Origin: Paracoccaceae bacterium
Lineage (GTDB): Bacteria; Pseudomonadota; Alphaproteobacteria; Rhodobacterales; Rhodobacteraceae
Direction: 5' to 3'
Assembly: GCA_026707935.1 (NCBI GenBank)
Contig: JAPOVX010000263.1
Location: 1-34,315 of the forward strand
Length of the DNA: 34,315 nt
The notes below the pieces were generated by a model. The model saw only the letters and a list, made by a program, of their open reading frames with translations, searched no databases and was not told where the DNA came from. This document shows positions 1 to 7,887 of the stretch, piece after piece. Made by a program: the position numbers and the translations under genes. Within the stretch, counting starts at the first letter, position 1; each line of letters opens with the position of its first letter.

Positions 1-2
1 AC

Positions 3-647
3 CTGGACGAGGTGCTTCTGGACACGCCCGCCCTGGCGCTGGAGCGCGCGCAACTGGAGATCGGTCGGCTCGGAGACCGGGTCAACGACATGTACGCAGC
101 GTTCCTCGAACCCACGTTCGCCCATGACACCACCCGGTTGGCGGAAATCGCCGAAATGGATGTCGACGTCGACATGCTGCACGCCCGGATCGTCACCTAC
201 CTGGGGCAGGTCAGCTCGGGAGAACTCGCCCGCAAAGAGACGGATGCGCTGCTCCGGCTGTTACAGGCGGCCAACCAGATCGAGCACGTCGGCGATCTCA
301 TCGAGACCAACCTGGTCGGACTCGGGCAGAAGCTGGCCGAGGAGGGCGTCGCGGTCAGCGAGGCGACTGCGGACACCATCCGCGACTACCACGGAAAGGT
401 CGGCGATGCGCTGCGCGGATCGACCGATGCGTTGCGCGAGACCGACACGAAGCTCGCCCGCAAGGTGCGGAGGATGAAACCGGAGATGGCGGAGATGGCC
501 CAGAACACGGTCCGCCACTTGCTCGATCGCCTGGTGGCGGACGAACCGAACCGGGTGGCGGCATATACGAGAGAGATGGAACTGATCGCAAACCTCACCC
601 GCATCTTTCGCCTCAGCCGCCGCCTTGCCGGGCTGGTGGCTCCCTGA
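3..647 (+). CDS. Na/Pi cotransporter family protein, C-terminal PhoU-like domain (5' partial)
   Basis: The reading frame is open to the left edge of the window, so only the 3' part of the gene is present. The visible ~214 residues are almost entirely helical and amphipathic, with heptad-like leucines and charged residues. They match the PhoU-like tail that follows the membrane domain in Na/Pi cotransporter (NptA/YjbB-type) proteins. The entry segment LDEVLLDTPALALERAQLEI is the typical junction between the transporter core and this tail. In this family the membrane part carries phosphate with sodium and the cytosolic PhoU-like tail is thought to regulate flux. No membrane segments are visible here because they lie outside the window. 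It ends in TGA and is followed by about 100 bases of non-coding DNA. A free-standing PhoU is less likely because the frame continues upstream and only one PhoU-like bundle is seen. Confidence 0.8.
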   Translation: MDEVLLDTPALALERAQLEIGRLGDRVNDMYAAFLEPTFAHDTTRLAEIAEMDVDVDMLHARIVTYLGQVSSGELARKETDALLRLLQAANQIEHVGDLIETNLVGLGQKLAEEGVAVSEATADTIRDYHGKVGDALRGSTDALRETDTKLARKVRRMKPEMAEMAQNTVRHLLDRLVADEPNRVAAYTREMELIANLTRIFRLSRRLAGLVAP

Positions 648-750
648 ACGGCTGGCCGGACGCGAGCATCCGAAAAAGCTCGCGCTCGGGGCGGCCGGCG
701 AGCGAACCGGATCCGTCGTCGTCGATGGCCCGGACCGAAGCCTCGCGGAT

Positions 751-1071
751 TTACCGGTGAAACGTTTCCCTGGACGCCAGCACCACGGCATGCCCCTGTT
801 TGCCGGCGTCGCCGGCGCTGACGATACCGACGAGCGCGCCCTGATCCACGACCGGGAGATGGCTGCCGCGCGACAATCAAGATGGCAGTCCAGCGAGCAT
901 CTGCTCCATGAGTTGGTCGACCGACGAGTCGGGCGTGCAGGGCCGGACCTCGCGCGTCATGATGGCGGAGACGGGATCCCCAAGAACCTCGGCACCAGGC
1001 CGGCAACCCTGCGTACGATGTCTCATTCCGAGATGATGCCCGCCATCCGGCCGTCTGCCGCAGTTCCTCAT
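751..1071 (-). pseudogene. Decayed CBS-domain protein
   Basis: On the minus strand the pieces DGRMAGIISE-stop-DIVRRVAGL, GDPVSAIMTREVRPCTPDSS and SHLPVVDQGALVGIVSAGD can be read in order. These are the standard blocks of a tandem CBS-domain protein of the small (~140 residue) alphaproteobacterial type: end of CBS1, linker with the IMT motif, and CBS2 ending in GIVSxGD. The first TGA sits where an Arg codon (CGA) is expected in SERDIV. A frameshift then separates VAGL from the GDPVSAIM block, and another in-frame TGA interrupts CBS2 just before SHLPVVD. The reading ends at a TAA (751-753) with a tail that no longer resembles the family. It abuts a second gene remnant on the opposite strand. 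CBS pairs normally bind adenosine nucleotides. This copy cannot make a full product. Confidence 0.72.
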
Positions 1072-1359
1072 CCCTCCGTGGATTCACATCCCGAACCCGG
1101 CGTCCCACGTCCTCGCAAACATCCGCAGGAAGCTGCCCGAAGACCGGCGCGCGCGCTGCAACCTCACACCCGTGCCCTGCGAGACCTTCGTACAGGTCCC
1201 GCCCGACACCGGAACTCCCTGCAAGGAATCAGGATGGATCAATGTCGGAACCACGAAGGGACGGGACGCGACGACCGGTACAACAAGTACGACAAACCGA
1301 AAATGGCATATGGCTCTGCCCCGCTCAGAAAAGACTGGAAAAGAACCCTCAACAAGTGA
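1061..1359 (+). pseudogene. Remnant of a DruA/DUF4338-like protein
   Basis: From 1061 one frame reads QFLIPPWIHIPNPASHVLAN, then IRRKLPEDRRARCNLTPV, then CETFV and ESGWINVGTTKGR. The reading continues in another frame from about 1261 with GTGRDDRYNKYDKP and ends PLRKDWKRTLNK before a TGA (1357-1359). These blocks match the C-terminal part of DUF4338 proteins, the family of Druantia DruA and of related mobile-element-associated proteins: a hydrophobic strand with PW, the ASH(I/V)L motif, the ETFV block, GW..VG.T.GRGR.DR and the final PLRKDW. Only ~100 of about 300-400 expected residues remain and a frameshift splits them. No intact start or companion genes (druB-E) are seen. Whether it came from a defence island or a transposable element cannot be decided here. 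Confidence 0.6.
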
Positions 1360-1580
1360 ACATCACCCCACCCCTGAACGATTACTTGCCACGACCGCTA
1401 CGCCGTTCGGCGTTTCCTGCCCGACGGCGTGGCCAGTCCCTTCATCGTGCGACGGCAAGTGGCAGCAAATTGCCCGAAGGGATCAAGATTCCAGGCGAGA
1501 CATGTCCGACCCGGGATGGCCGCCTTTTGATGAACCACGATGTTCCAACGTCCCGGAAACGATTTTGTCGCGGTTTCGCC
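1360..1580. other. Non-coding stretch between the DruA-like remnant and the GlxA-type regulator
   Basis: No open frame with recognisable family blocks was found on either strand. It may contain more eroded sequence from the preceding remnant, but nothing could be aligned by eye. No convincing terminator hairpin was found for the converging regulator gene. Confidence 0.4.
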
Positions 1581-2582
1581 TCATTTCGTCGGATTCCCCG
1601 TCGGGGCCGACGAACCGTGTCTTCGTAATCGAAATTGCCCGGGCGTGAGGCCGAATTCCTGCCTGAATGCGCTGGAGAAATGCGACGACCCCGAAAAACC
1701 CGTCGCCAGGGCGATGTCCGTCAGGCTCAAGGACGAATGTCCCAACAACTGCCGGGCAGTTTCGAGTCGAAACCTCCGATAGTGTCCCATGACTGTTCTG
1801 CCAATGTGATGGCGAAACAACCGGTTGAGTTGCCGCCCCGAGATTCCTGACAGGACTGCCAGTTGATCCAGGGTAAGGGGATCGGCAACATGGGATTCCA
1901 TCAGTGCGACTGCATCGAGCACCGGCTGGCACGTCGTTCCGACCCGTTCGATCGGCCCTGCGCGTTGCGGTCCAGCGGACGGTCTTATGTCGGTATGCAG
2001 GAACCAGTCGCTCACGGAGCGGGCAAAATCGGTTCCGAAACGCCCGGACAACAGCGCGTGCATGAGATCCATCGGCGCCGTTCCGCCTCCGCACGTCACC
2101 CGGTCCCGGTCAATGACGTAGAGGCTACGCTCGAGAATCAGGTCAGGCACGGCTTCGGCCAGCATCTGCGCGTGTTCCCAGTGAACGGTCAACCGCCGTC
2201 CCCGCATCACGCCCGCTTTTGCCAGCAGCACGGGCCCGCCCGAGACGCCCCCGAGGACATGTCCGCTCAGCGCGAGCTTGCGAAACCACGCGACCATTCG
2301 ACCCGATTCGAAACCGAACGGGTCGCCCCCCGCGATGACCAGCAGGAGGTCGGCATCCAGGGTTCCTCCGACAGTACTGTCGACCGGAACCTGAACCGAA
2401 CCCGAACTCCTGACCTCGCGTCCGGATTCACTGTAGTGCCTGACTTCGCACACGGTCCTGCCGGCAAGAACATTGGCCGCACGCAAAGGCTCGACCACCG
2501 AAGCGTAGGACATCAGGGGGAATCCGTCGGTCAGGAGAACGGCAACCCGGAAAATTCCCTCGTTTCGTCGATGTTCGTCCAT
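1581..2582 (-). CDS. GlxA/GATR-family AraC transcriptional regulator (SouR/GbdR/CdhR-like)
   Basis: A 333-residue protein with an N-terminal DJ-1/PfpI (glutamine-amidotransferase-like) sensor domain (about residues 12-180) and a C-terminal AraC-type double HTH (about 225-325). Sensor landmarks are VAVLLTDGFPLMSYAS, IAGGDP and GGVSGGPVLLAKAG followed by TVHWEH. HTH landmarks are LDQLAVLSGISGRQLNRLF and LTDIALATGFSGSSHFSSAFR. In this family the nucleophile elbow usually no longer supports catalysis and the domain senses ligand. The Pseudomonas members GbdR, SouR and CdhR respond to glycine betaine/dimethylglycine, sarcosine and carnitine. The gene is divergent from soxBDAG with ~116 bases between starts, so control of sarcosine oxidation is the natural inference. 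The frame extends further upstream to 2714, but that would overlap the soxB start; ATG at 2582 begins the family's usual N terminus. Confidence 0.85.
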   Translation of the reverse strand: MDEHRRNEGIFRVAVLLTDGFPLMSYASVVEPLRAANVLAGRTVCEVRHYSESGREVRSSGSVQVPVDSTVGGTLDADLLLVIAGGDPFGFESGRMVAWFRKLALSGHVLGGVSGGPVLLAKAGVMRGRRLTVHWEHAQMLAEAVPDLILERSLYVIDRDRVTCGGGTAPMDLMHALLSGRFGTDFARSVSDWFLHTDIRPSAGPQRAGPIERVGTTCQPVLDAVALMESHVADPLTLDQLAVLSGISGRQLNRLFRHHIGRTVMGHYRRFRLETARQLLGHSSLSLTDIALATGFSGSSHFSSAFRQEFGLTPGQFRLRRHGSSAPTGNPTK

Positions 2583-2684
2583 TTTCTGATAAAAACCGTC
2601 CAGTTCCTGATAGTCAATGACGCAGTTGAAAACGATCTTGGCAAGGTCGACTCGCCAGCGAACGAGCATCGGAACCCGGAATCC

Positions 2685-2690
2685 GGGAGG
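2685..2690 (+). promoter_or_regulatory. Ribosome binding site of soxB
   Basis: GGGAGG lies 8 bases before the ATG at 2699. It supports that start over the in-frame ATG five codons later. Confidence 0.7.
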
Positions 2691-2698
2691 CAGGGACC

Positions 2699-3949
2699 AT
2701 GCCATACTCGGCAATGAGAATCCTCAAGGAAGGATTGACCGGAAACAGGGGATGGCGTCCTGCCTGGCGCGATGCCGAACCAGGGCCGGGATACGATGTC
2801 GTCGTCGTCGGCGGTGGCGGTCACGGGCTGTCCACTGCCTATTACCTCGCAAAGACATTCGGCGTGACACGCGTCGCCGTGCTGGAGAAGAACTGGCTCG
2901 GATCCGGGAACGTCGGACGAAACACGACCATTATCCGGTCCAATTACCTGTTGCCGGATAACGAGCCCTTCTACGAGTTTTCCCTCCAGTTGTGGGAAAA
3001 CCTCGAACAGGACTTCAATTTCAATGCCATGGTCTCGCAGCGGGGTATCCTCAACCTGTTCCATTCGGATCCCCAAAGAGACGCGTTCGTCCGCCGCGGC
3101 AATACGATGCGGCTCGCCGGCGCCGATGCCGAAATCCTGGATGAAGAGGGCATTCGCAGGATGTGCCCCTACCTCGATTTCGAAAACGCCCGGTTTCCGA
3201 TCCGGGGAGCACTCTGGCAGCCGAGGGGCGGAACCGTGCGCCACGACGCCGTTGCCTGGGGATACGCACGGGGAGCGGACCGCCTCGGCGTCGATATCGT
3301 CCAAAAGTGCGAGGTGACGGGTTTCCTGATCGAGGATGGTATCTGCAAGGGAGTCGAGACGAGCAAGGGTTCGGTGCGGGCTGAAAGGACGGCTGTCTGC
3401 GTCGCAGGATCGTCGAGCCGGGTCATGGCTCTCGCCGGAATTCGTCTTCCGATCGAATCCCATGTCCTCCAGGCTTTCGTTTCGGAAGGTCTCAAACCCG
3501 TGCTCCCCGGGGTCATGACCTTCGGAGCCGGGCACTTCTACGTCAGCCAGTCCGACAAGGGAGGACTCGTTTTCGGCGGAGATATCGATGGCTACAACTC
3601 CTACGCACAGCGCGGCAATCTGCCTGCCGTGGAAGATGTCTGCGAGGGAGGAATGGCGATCATGCCCATGATCGGCCGGGCCCGGCTTCTCAGGATGTGG
3701 GGAGGGCTCGTGGACATGTCCATGGACGGATCGGCCTTTATCGATCGCACCGAAATCGATGGCCTCTATTTCAACGGAGGCTGGTGTTACGGAGGCTTCA
3801 AGGCCACGCCGGCGAGTGGCTATTGCTATGCGCATCTTCTGGCTCGGGGCGAACCGCACGCTGTCGCCCGCGAGATGCGCCTCGACCGATTCCGGAGAGG
3901 CCACCTGATCGACGAAAAAGGCCAAGGAGCGCAACCGAACCTGCACTGA
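2699..3949 (+). CDS. soxB: Sarcosine oxidase subunit beta (SoxB)
   Basis: A 416-residue flavoprotein of the DAO/GlyOx family, the usual length for SoxB. The N terminus MPYSAMRILKEGLTGNRGW is typical of SoxB. The ADP-binding motif follows at residues 32-45 (VVVVGGGGHGLSTAYYL), and VLEKNWLGSGNVGRNTTIIR is the FAD/substrate region. GGTVRHDAVAW carries the histidine (H182 here) that aligns with the His to which FMN is covalently attached in characterised tetrameric sarcosine oxidases. The C-terminal block YFNGGWCYGGFKATPASG is the conserved FAD-binding tail. It catalyses oxidation of sarcosine to an imine with transfer of electrons to FAD, then FMN and O2. It is the first gene of the soxBDAG operon and is divergent from a GATR-type regulator. 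Confidence 0.95.
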   Translation: MPYSAMRILKEGLTGNRGWRPAWRDAEPGPGYDVVVVGGGGHGLSTAYYLAKTFGVTRVAVLEKNWLGSGNVGRNTTIIRSNYLLPDNEPFYEFSLQLWENLEQDFNFNAMVSQRGILNLFHSDPQRDAFVRRGNTMRLAGADAEILDEEGIRRMCPYLDFENARFPIRGALWQPRGGTVRHDAVAWGYARGADRLGVDIVQKCEVTGFLIEDGICKGVETSKGSVRAERTAVCVAGSSSRVMALAGIRLPIESHVLQAFVSEGLKPVLPGVMTFGAGHFYVSQSDKGGLVFGGDIDGYNSYAQRGNLPAVEDVCEGGMAIMPMIGRARLLRMWGGLVDMSMDGSAFIDRTEIDGLYFNGGWCYGGFKATPASGYCYAHLLARGEPHAVAREMRLDRFRRGHLIDEKGQGAQPNLH

Positions 3950-4030
3950 AACAAGGGAGCAATCGTTGATCATGATCGTGGTTTCCAGGCTGGAGGCAAT
4001 TGAACTGCACGGACGTTCGGAGGCGTCTCG

Positions 4031-4318
4031 ATGATCATCAATCATCCTTTGCTCGGCCCAAGGGACGCCGCCGAGTTCGTCTATCTCGGCGACGCCTCCC
4101 TGATCGACAGGCCTGACTGGCGTCACGAACGGGCGGAAGAGCTTTTTCACGACTACATGTATCTGCGCGACAATCCGGCGGGCGAAATCCGGGAACTCTG
4201 GTTCCACGAACACGGCGACCGGAGCTGGTTGATCGTCACCAGGAACACCCTCACCCATGAGGTCACCAATGTTGACCTCGTGCGAGACCGCGCCCGGAAA
4301 ACGGGACAGGGTCGATGA
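4031..4318 (+). CDS. soxD: Sarcosine oxidase subunit delta (SoxD), lacking the zinc cysteines
   Basis: A 95-residue protein with SoxD features: GPRDAAEF near the N terminus, the YLRDNPAGEIRELWFHEHG block, and VTRNTLTHEV. Its place between soxB and soxA is canonical. In characterised SoxD the motif CPxCG and a later HxxxC bind one zinc ion. Here the first motif reads H5-P-L-L8-G and the last ligand position is D63, so all three cysteines are gone while H59 remains. The protein probably keeps its structural role without zinc, or binds it differently. An RBS (CGGAGG, 4018-4023) precedes ATG 4031. An unusually long 81-base gap separates it from soxB. Its stop overlaps the soxA start by four bases (ATGA). 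Confidence 0.88.
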   Translation: MIINHPLLGPRDAAEFVYLGDASLIDRPDWRHERAEELFHDYMYLRDNPAGEIRELWFHEHGDRSWLIVTRNTLTHEVTNVDLVRDRARKTGQGR

Positions 4319-7266
4319 CTGGTGGATATCGAATCCGGACTGGCGGCGAGGATTCCGGCGCCCGCATCAGGTTTACGTTCAATGGCCGCCGCATGGCGGG
4401 ACGTGATGGCGATACGCTTGCGTCCGCCCTGCTCGCAAACGGGCAACGACTTGTCGGGCGTTCCTTCAAGTATCACCGGCCCAGGGGCATCTTTTCGGCC
4501 GGTCCCGAAGAGCCGAATGCGCTGGTCCAGCTTCACCGGGGGGCACGACTGGAGCCGAACACCCGCGCGACCGTGACCGAGCTGTTCGAAGGCCTGGAGG
4601 CCAGGAGCCAGAACCACTTCGGATCGCTCGAACATGATCTCCTTGCCGTCAACGACTTGCTGTCACCGTTTCTGACGGCCGGTTTCTATTACAAGACCTT
4701 CATGTGGCCGAAATCGTTCTGGGAAAAGCTGTACGAGCCGATGATCCGTTCGTCTGCCGGACTGGGGCGTCTCAGCGGCGAGGCCGATCCCGACGAATAC
4801 GACAAGGGATTCCTCCATTGTGACCTGTTGATCGTTGGCGCCGGGCCTGCAGGCATCGCGGCCGCCCTTGCGGCAGCTCCATCAGGAGTCAGGGTCATCC
4901 TCGCAGATGAAGATTTCGCACTGGGCGGTCGCCTCAACTCGGAGACCTACGAACTCGACGGGCAGCCCTGCCGGCTCTGGGCCGCCGCCGCTCTTTCCGA
5001 GCTCGCGTCCTTCGACAATGTTCGCCTCATGCCGCGCACGACGATCTACGGTGCCTTCGACCACGGCATCTACGGTGCGCTGGAACGCAGGACAGATCAC
5101 CTCATGCCGGGCACATCGACCGCTCCAAGACAAGTCCTCTGGCGAATTTATTCCAGGCGGTCGATCCTGGCGTCGGGCGCAATCGAACGGCCGATGGCCT
5201 TCGGGAACAACGACAGGCCGGGGATCATGCTTGCCGGCGCCGTTCGCGCCTATGCCAACCGGTTCGATGTCTCCTGCGGTCGCCGTGTTGCCGTCTTCAC
5301 CAACAACGACGATGGCTGGCGCACCGCCACGGATCTGCTTGCCAAGGGCGTCGAGGTGGTTGCGATCATCGATACACGCACGGGGGATCCACCTGCCAAA
5401 CTCGACGGATCGAGCGTATTTTCCGGCCAGGAGGTAATCAACGCGTCCGGGCGAAAGGCGCTCCGTTCGATCACGCTGGCCAACGGGCAATCGATCGATG
5501 CCGACTGTCTCGCCATCTCCGGGGGATGGAACCCGGCGATCCACCTGGCGAGTCACCTTGGCGGACGACCGGTCTGGAATGACGAAATCGCCGGATTCGT
5601 CCCTGGAGGATCGCTGCCGGCCGGAATGTCGGTCGCCGGGGCGGCGAACGGGTCCCTGACCCTCGAAGGGGCGCTGCAGGACGGGCTTTCATGCGCGAAG
5701 TCCGTCCTCGTGGACCTGGGGAAACCCGGCCCCGCCTGGTCGGTCCCGACGGCTTCGGAAGAACCCGCCGCAATCAGCGCCTGCTGGCTCGTAAGCGAGT
5801 GCCGCCACCGGGCCTGGATCGACTTACAGAACGACGTGACGCAGAAGGACCTGGACTTGTCTTCCCGGGAAGGATTCGGATCGGTCGAGCATCTCAAACG
5901 ATACACGACCCTCGGGATGGGAACCGACCAGGGAAAGACATCCAACGTCGTCGGACTTGCGGTCATGGCGGAAATCTCGGGAAAGTCGATACCCGAGGTC
6001 GGGACAACGGTTTTTCGGCCACCGTACACCCCGGTACCGATTGCCGCTTTGGCCGGGCGCAGCCGTGCCGGCAACTTCCGCCCCGTGCGGTTGACACCCT
6101 CCCACACGTGGGCGGTCGAACAGGGAGCGGTGTTCGTCGAGGCCGGCAACTGGCTCCGGGCGCAATGGTTCCCGCGTGCCGGAGAGACGCACTGGCGGGA
6201 GTCGGTCGACAGGGAAGTTCGCATGACGCGCGGCACGGCAGGGTTTTGCGACGTCACCACGCTCGGAAAGATCGACATCAAGGGGCGTGATGCCGGGACA
6301 TTCCTTGACCGGGTTTACACGGGCACGTTTTCAACTCTGCCGGTCGGCAAGGTTCGCTACGGACTCATGCTGCGCGAAGACGGCATTGCGTATGACGACG
6401 GGACCACGGCGCGGCTGGGGGAAACTCATTATGTCATGACGACGACGACCGCGAATGCGGGACTCGTGTTTCGCAATCTCGAATTTGGCAGGCAGTGCCT
6501 GTGGCCGGAACTGGATGTTCACCTCGTCTCGATAACCGACGGCTGGGCACAGTTCTCCGTCGCCGGCCCCAAATCCCGAGAACTGCTCGGCCGGCTCATC
6601 GATCCTGAACACGACATTTCCAATGACGCGTTTCCGTACATGGCCTGCGGCGAGATCAGCGTTTGCGGAGGACTGCAGGCAAGGCTGTTCCGGATTTCGT
6701 TCTCCGGTGAACTCGCCTACGAGATCGCCGTCCCGGCACGCTACGGCGACGCGATGATCAGGAGACTGGCAGAGGCAGGAACTGAATTCGATGCGGGTCC
6801 GTACGGGACTGAGGCTCTCGGCGTCATGCGGATCGAAAAGGGACACGCGTCCGGCAACGAGCTCAACGGCCAGACAACGGCCCGGAATCTCGGACTGACA
6901 GGCGTGGTCTCGACAAAAAAAGACTTTATCGGCAAAGTGCTGTCCCAGCGTCCGGAAATGAAACGTGACGACGCGGTTCGCCTCATGGGGTTTGTTCCGG
7001 TCGACGCGTCTTCAGCCTTGAGCGCGGGTGCGCACTTTCTGCCGCTCGACTCAGAGGCAACCACGGAAAACGACGAGGGCTGGATGTCGTCGGTCGCGTA
7101 CTCTCCGATGCTTGGCCATTACATCGGGCTCGGATTCATCCGGCGCGGCCATGAGCGCGTCGGTGACATAGTCAGGGCCTGGGACGGTCTGCGCGGCGCG
7201 GACGTCCGGGTCCGGATATCGTCCCCGCATTTCCATGATCCGAAGGGAGAACGACTTCGTGGTTGA
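4315..7266 (+). CDS. soxA: Sarcosine oxidase subunit alpha (SoxA)
   Basis: A 983-residue protein with full family length and domain order. Residues ~16-75 form the ferredoxin-like N-terminal domain without Fe-S cysteines, including GRSFKYHRPRGIFSAG and EEPNAL. Residues ~169-500 form the NAD-binding Rossmann region with GAGPAG at 175-180 and a second dinucleotide motif near VAVFTNNDDG. Residues ~600-975 form a GcvT/aminomethyltransferase-like domain that binds tetrahydrofolate and accepts the methylene unit, producing 5,10-methylene-THF. The late block YGTEALGVMRIEKGHASGNELNGQTTA is diagnostic for GcvT-like domains of this family. The subunit assembles with SoxB, SoxD and SoxG in the cytoplasm. 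It is translationally coupled to soxD and overlaps soxG. Confidence 0.95.
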   Translation: MTGGYRIRTGGEDSGARIRFTFNGRRMAGRDGDTLASALLANGQRLVGRSFKYHRPRGIFSAGPEEPNALVQLHRGARLEPNTRATVTELFEGLEARSQNHFGSLEHDLLAVNDLLSPFLTAGFYYKTFMWPKSFWEKLYEPMIRSSAGLGRLSGEADPDEYDKGFLHCDLLIVGAGPAGIAAALAAAPSGVRVILADEDFALGGRLNSETYELDGQPCRLWAAAALSELASFDNVRLMPRTTIYGAFDHGIYGALERRTDHLMPGTSTAPRQVLWRIYSRRSILASGAIERPMAFGNNDRPGIMLAGAVRAYANRFDVSCGRRVAVFTNNDDGWRTATDLLAKGVEVVAIIDTRTGDPPAKLDGSSVFSGQEVINASGRKALRSITLANGQSIDADCLAISGGWNPAIHLASHLGGRPVWNDEIAGFVPGGSLPAGMSVAGAANGSLTLEGALQDGLSCAKSVLVDLGKPGPAWSVPTASEEPAAISACWLVSECRHRAWIDLQNDVTQKDLDLSSREGFGSVEHLKRYTTLGMGTDQGKTSNVVGLAVMAEISGKSIPEVGTTVFRPPYTPVPIAALAGRSRAGNFRPVRLTPSHTWAVEQGAVFVEAGNWLRAQWFPRAGETHWRESVDREVRMTRGTAGFCDVTTLGKIDIKGRDAGTFLDRVYTGTFSTLPVGKVRYGLMLREDGIAYDDGTTARLGETHYVMTTTTANAGLVFRNLEFGRQCLWPELDVHLVSITDGWAQFSVAGPKSRELLGRLIDPEHDISNDAFPYMACGEISVCGGLQARLFRISFSGELAYEIAVPARYGDAMIRRLAEAGTEFDAGPYGTEALGVMRIEKGHASGNELNGQTTARNLGLTGVVSTKKDFIGKVLSQRPEMKRDDAVRLMGFVPVDASSALSAGAHFLPLDSEATTENDEGWMSSVAYSPMLGHYIGLGFIRRGHERVGDIVRAWDGLRGADVRVRISSPHFHDPKGERLRG

Positions 7267-7867
7267 TCGGCAGCAGAAACCAATGAACCCGGTTCATTTC
7301 CTCGACGGGCACGAGCACGCCGACCCGGGCAGCGAAACGTTCGACCTGCATGAACTGACGGGAATCGAACTGGTTCACGTTTCGGTCCCGCGCGGCCAAC
7401 TTCCGCGATTGAATGAGCACCTGGAAGAGACGATCGGTCTCTTCTGGCCCGAGCCCGGGAGGTTTTCCGCGCCCGAAACAGCCACCGCTGATCCCGGCGG
7501 AACCCCGCTGATGCTCATGTGGCTGGCACCTGACCAGTGCATGTTGCTGGCACCACGGCGGGATTCCCGCCTTGCGCGTTTCATCGGTTCTCTCGATGGT
7601 ACCGGTTATGCAACGGACCAGACCGACAACTGGGTAGCGTTACGGCTGTCCGGTGACCTTGCGGTCCCCGGCCTCGAGAGAATCTGTCCCCTGGACCTGC
7701 ACGAAGCGGCCATGCCGATCGGAGCCGCTGCGCGGACGGTCATGGAACATCTCGCCGTGATCATTCTCAGGGAATCGGCCGACGGGTTCCTCTTGCTGTC
7801 CCCGAGTTCATCCGCTCGCTCATTTCACCATGCCGTCACGACCTCCATGACCAATGCCGGCGCCTGA
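7259..7867 (+). CDS. soxG: Sarcosine oxidase subunit gamma (SoxG)
   Basis: A ~202-residue protein in the SoxG position and of SoxG size. It shows weak GcvT-like features: LMLMWLAPDQCMLLAP, TDQTDNWVALRLSGDLAVPGLERICPLDL, and VMEHLAVIILRESADGFLLLSPSSSARSFHHAV. These are the conserved family blocks. Gamma binds the alpha subunit's folate-domain side and is needed for complex assembly. The GTG at 7259 is chosen because AAGGGAG (7243-7249) sits nine bases upstream, giving an 8-base overlap with soxA. ATG codons at 7235 and 7283 are alternatives. It is the last gene of the operon and converges on an aminotransferase gene. Confidence 0.88.
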   Translation: MVDRQQKPMNPVHFLDGHEHADPGSETFDLHELTGIELVHVSVPRGQLPRLNEHLEETIGLFWPEPGRFSAPETATADPGGTPLMLMWLAPDQCMLLAPRRDSRLARFIGSLDGTGYATDQTDNWVALRLSGDLAVPGLERICPLDLHEAAMPIGAAARTVMEHLAVIILRESADGFLLLSPSSSARSFHHAVTTSMTNAGA

Positions 7868-7880
7868 CGTAATCGTCAGG
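7863..7880. terminator. Hairpin between converging soxG and aminotransferase genes
   Basis: A perfect 7-bp stem with a 4-base loop, CCTGACG-TAAT-CGTCAGG, begins inside the last codons of soxG. It sits in the only gap between two converging genes. There is no T-run, so it may be a weak or bidirectional terminator, or only an mRNA-end stabiliser. Confidence 0.45.
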
Positions 7881-7887
7881 GATCACG

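Noticed and set aside
2583-2714. Longer N terminus for the GATR regulator
   Set aside because: It would overlap the soxB RBS and start, and adds residues absent from the family.
2531-4258. A 575-codon open frame on the minus strand opposite soxB
   Set aside because: It overlaps soxB completely and shows no domain pattern; long antisense frames are common opposite GC-rich genes.
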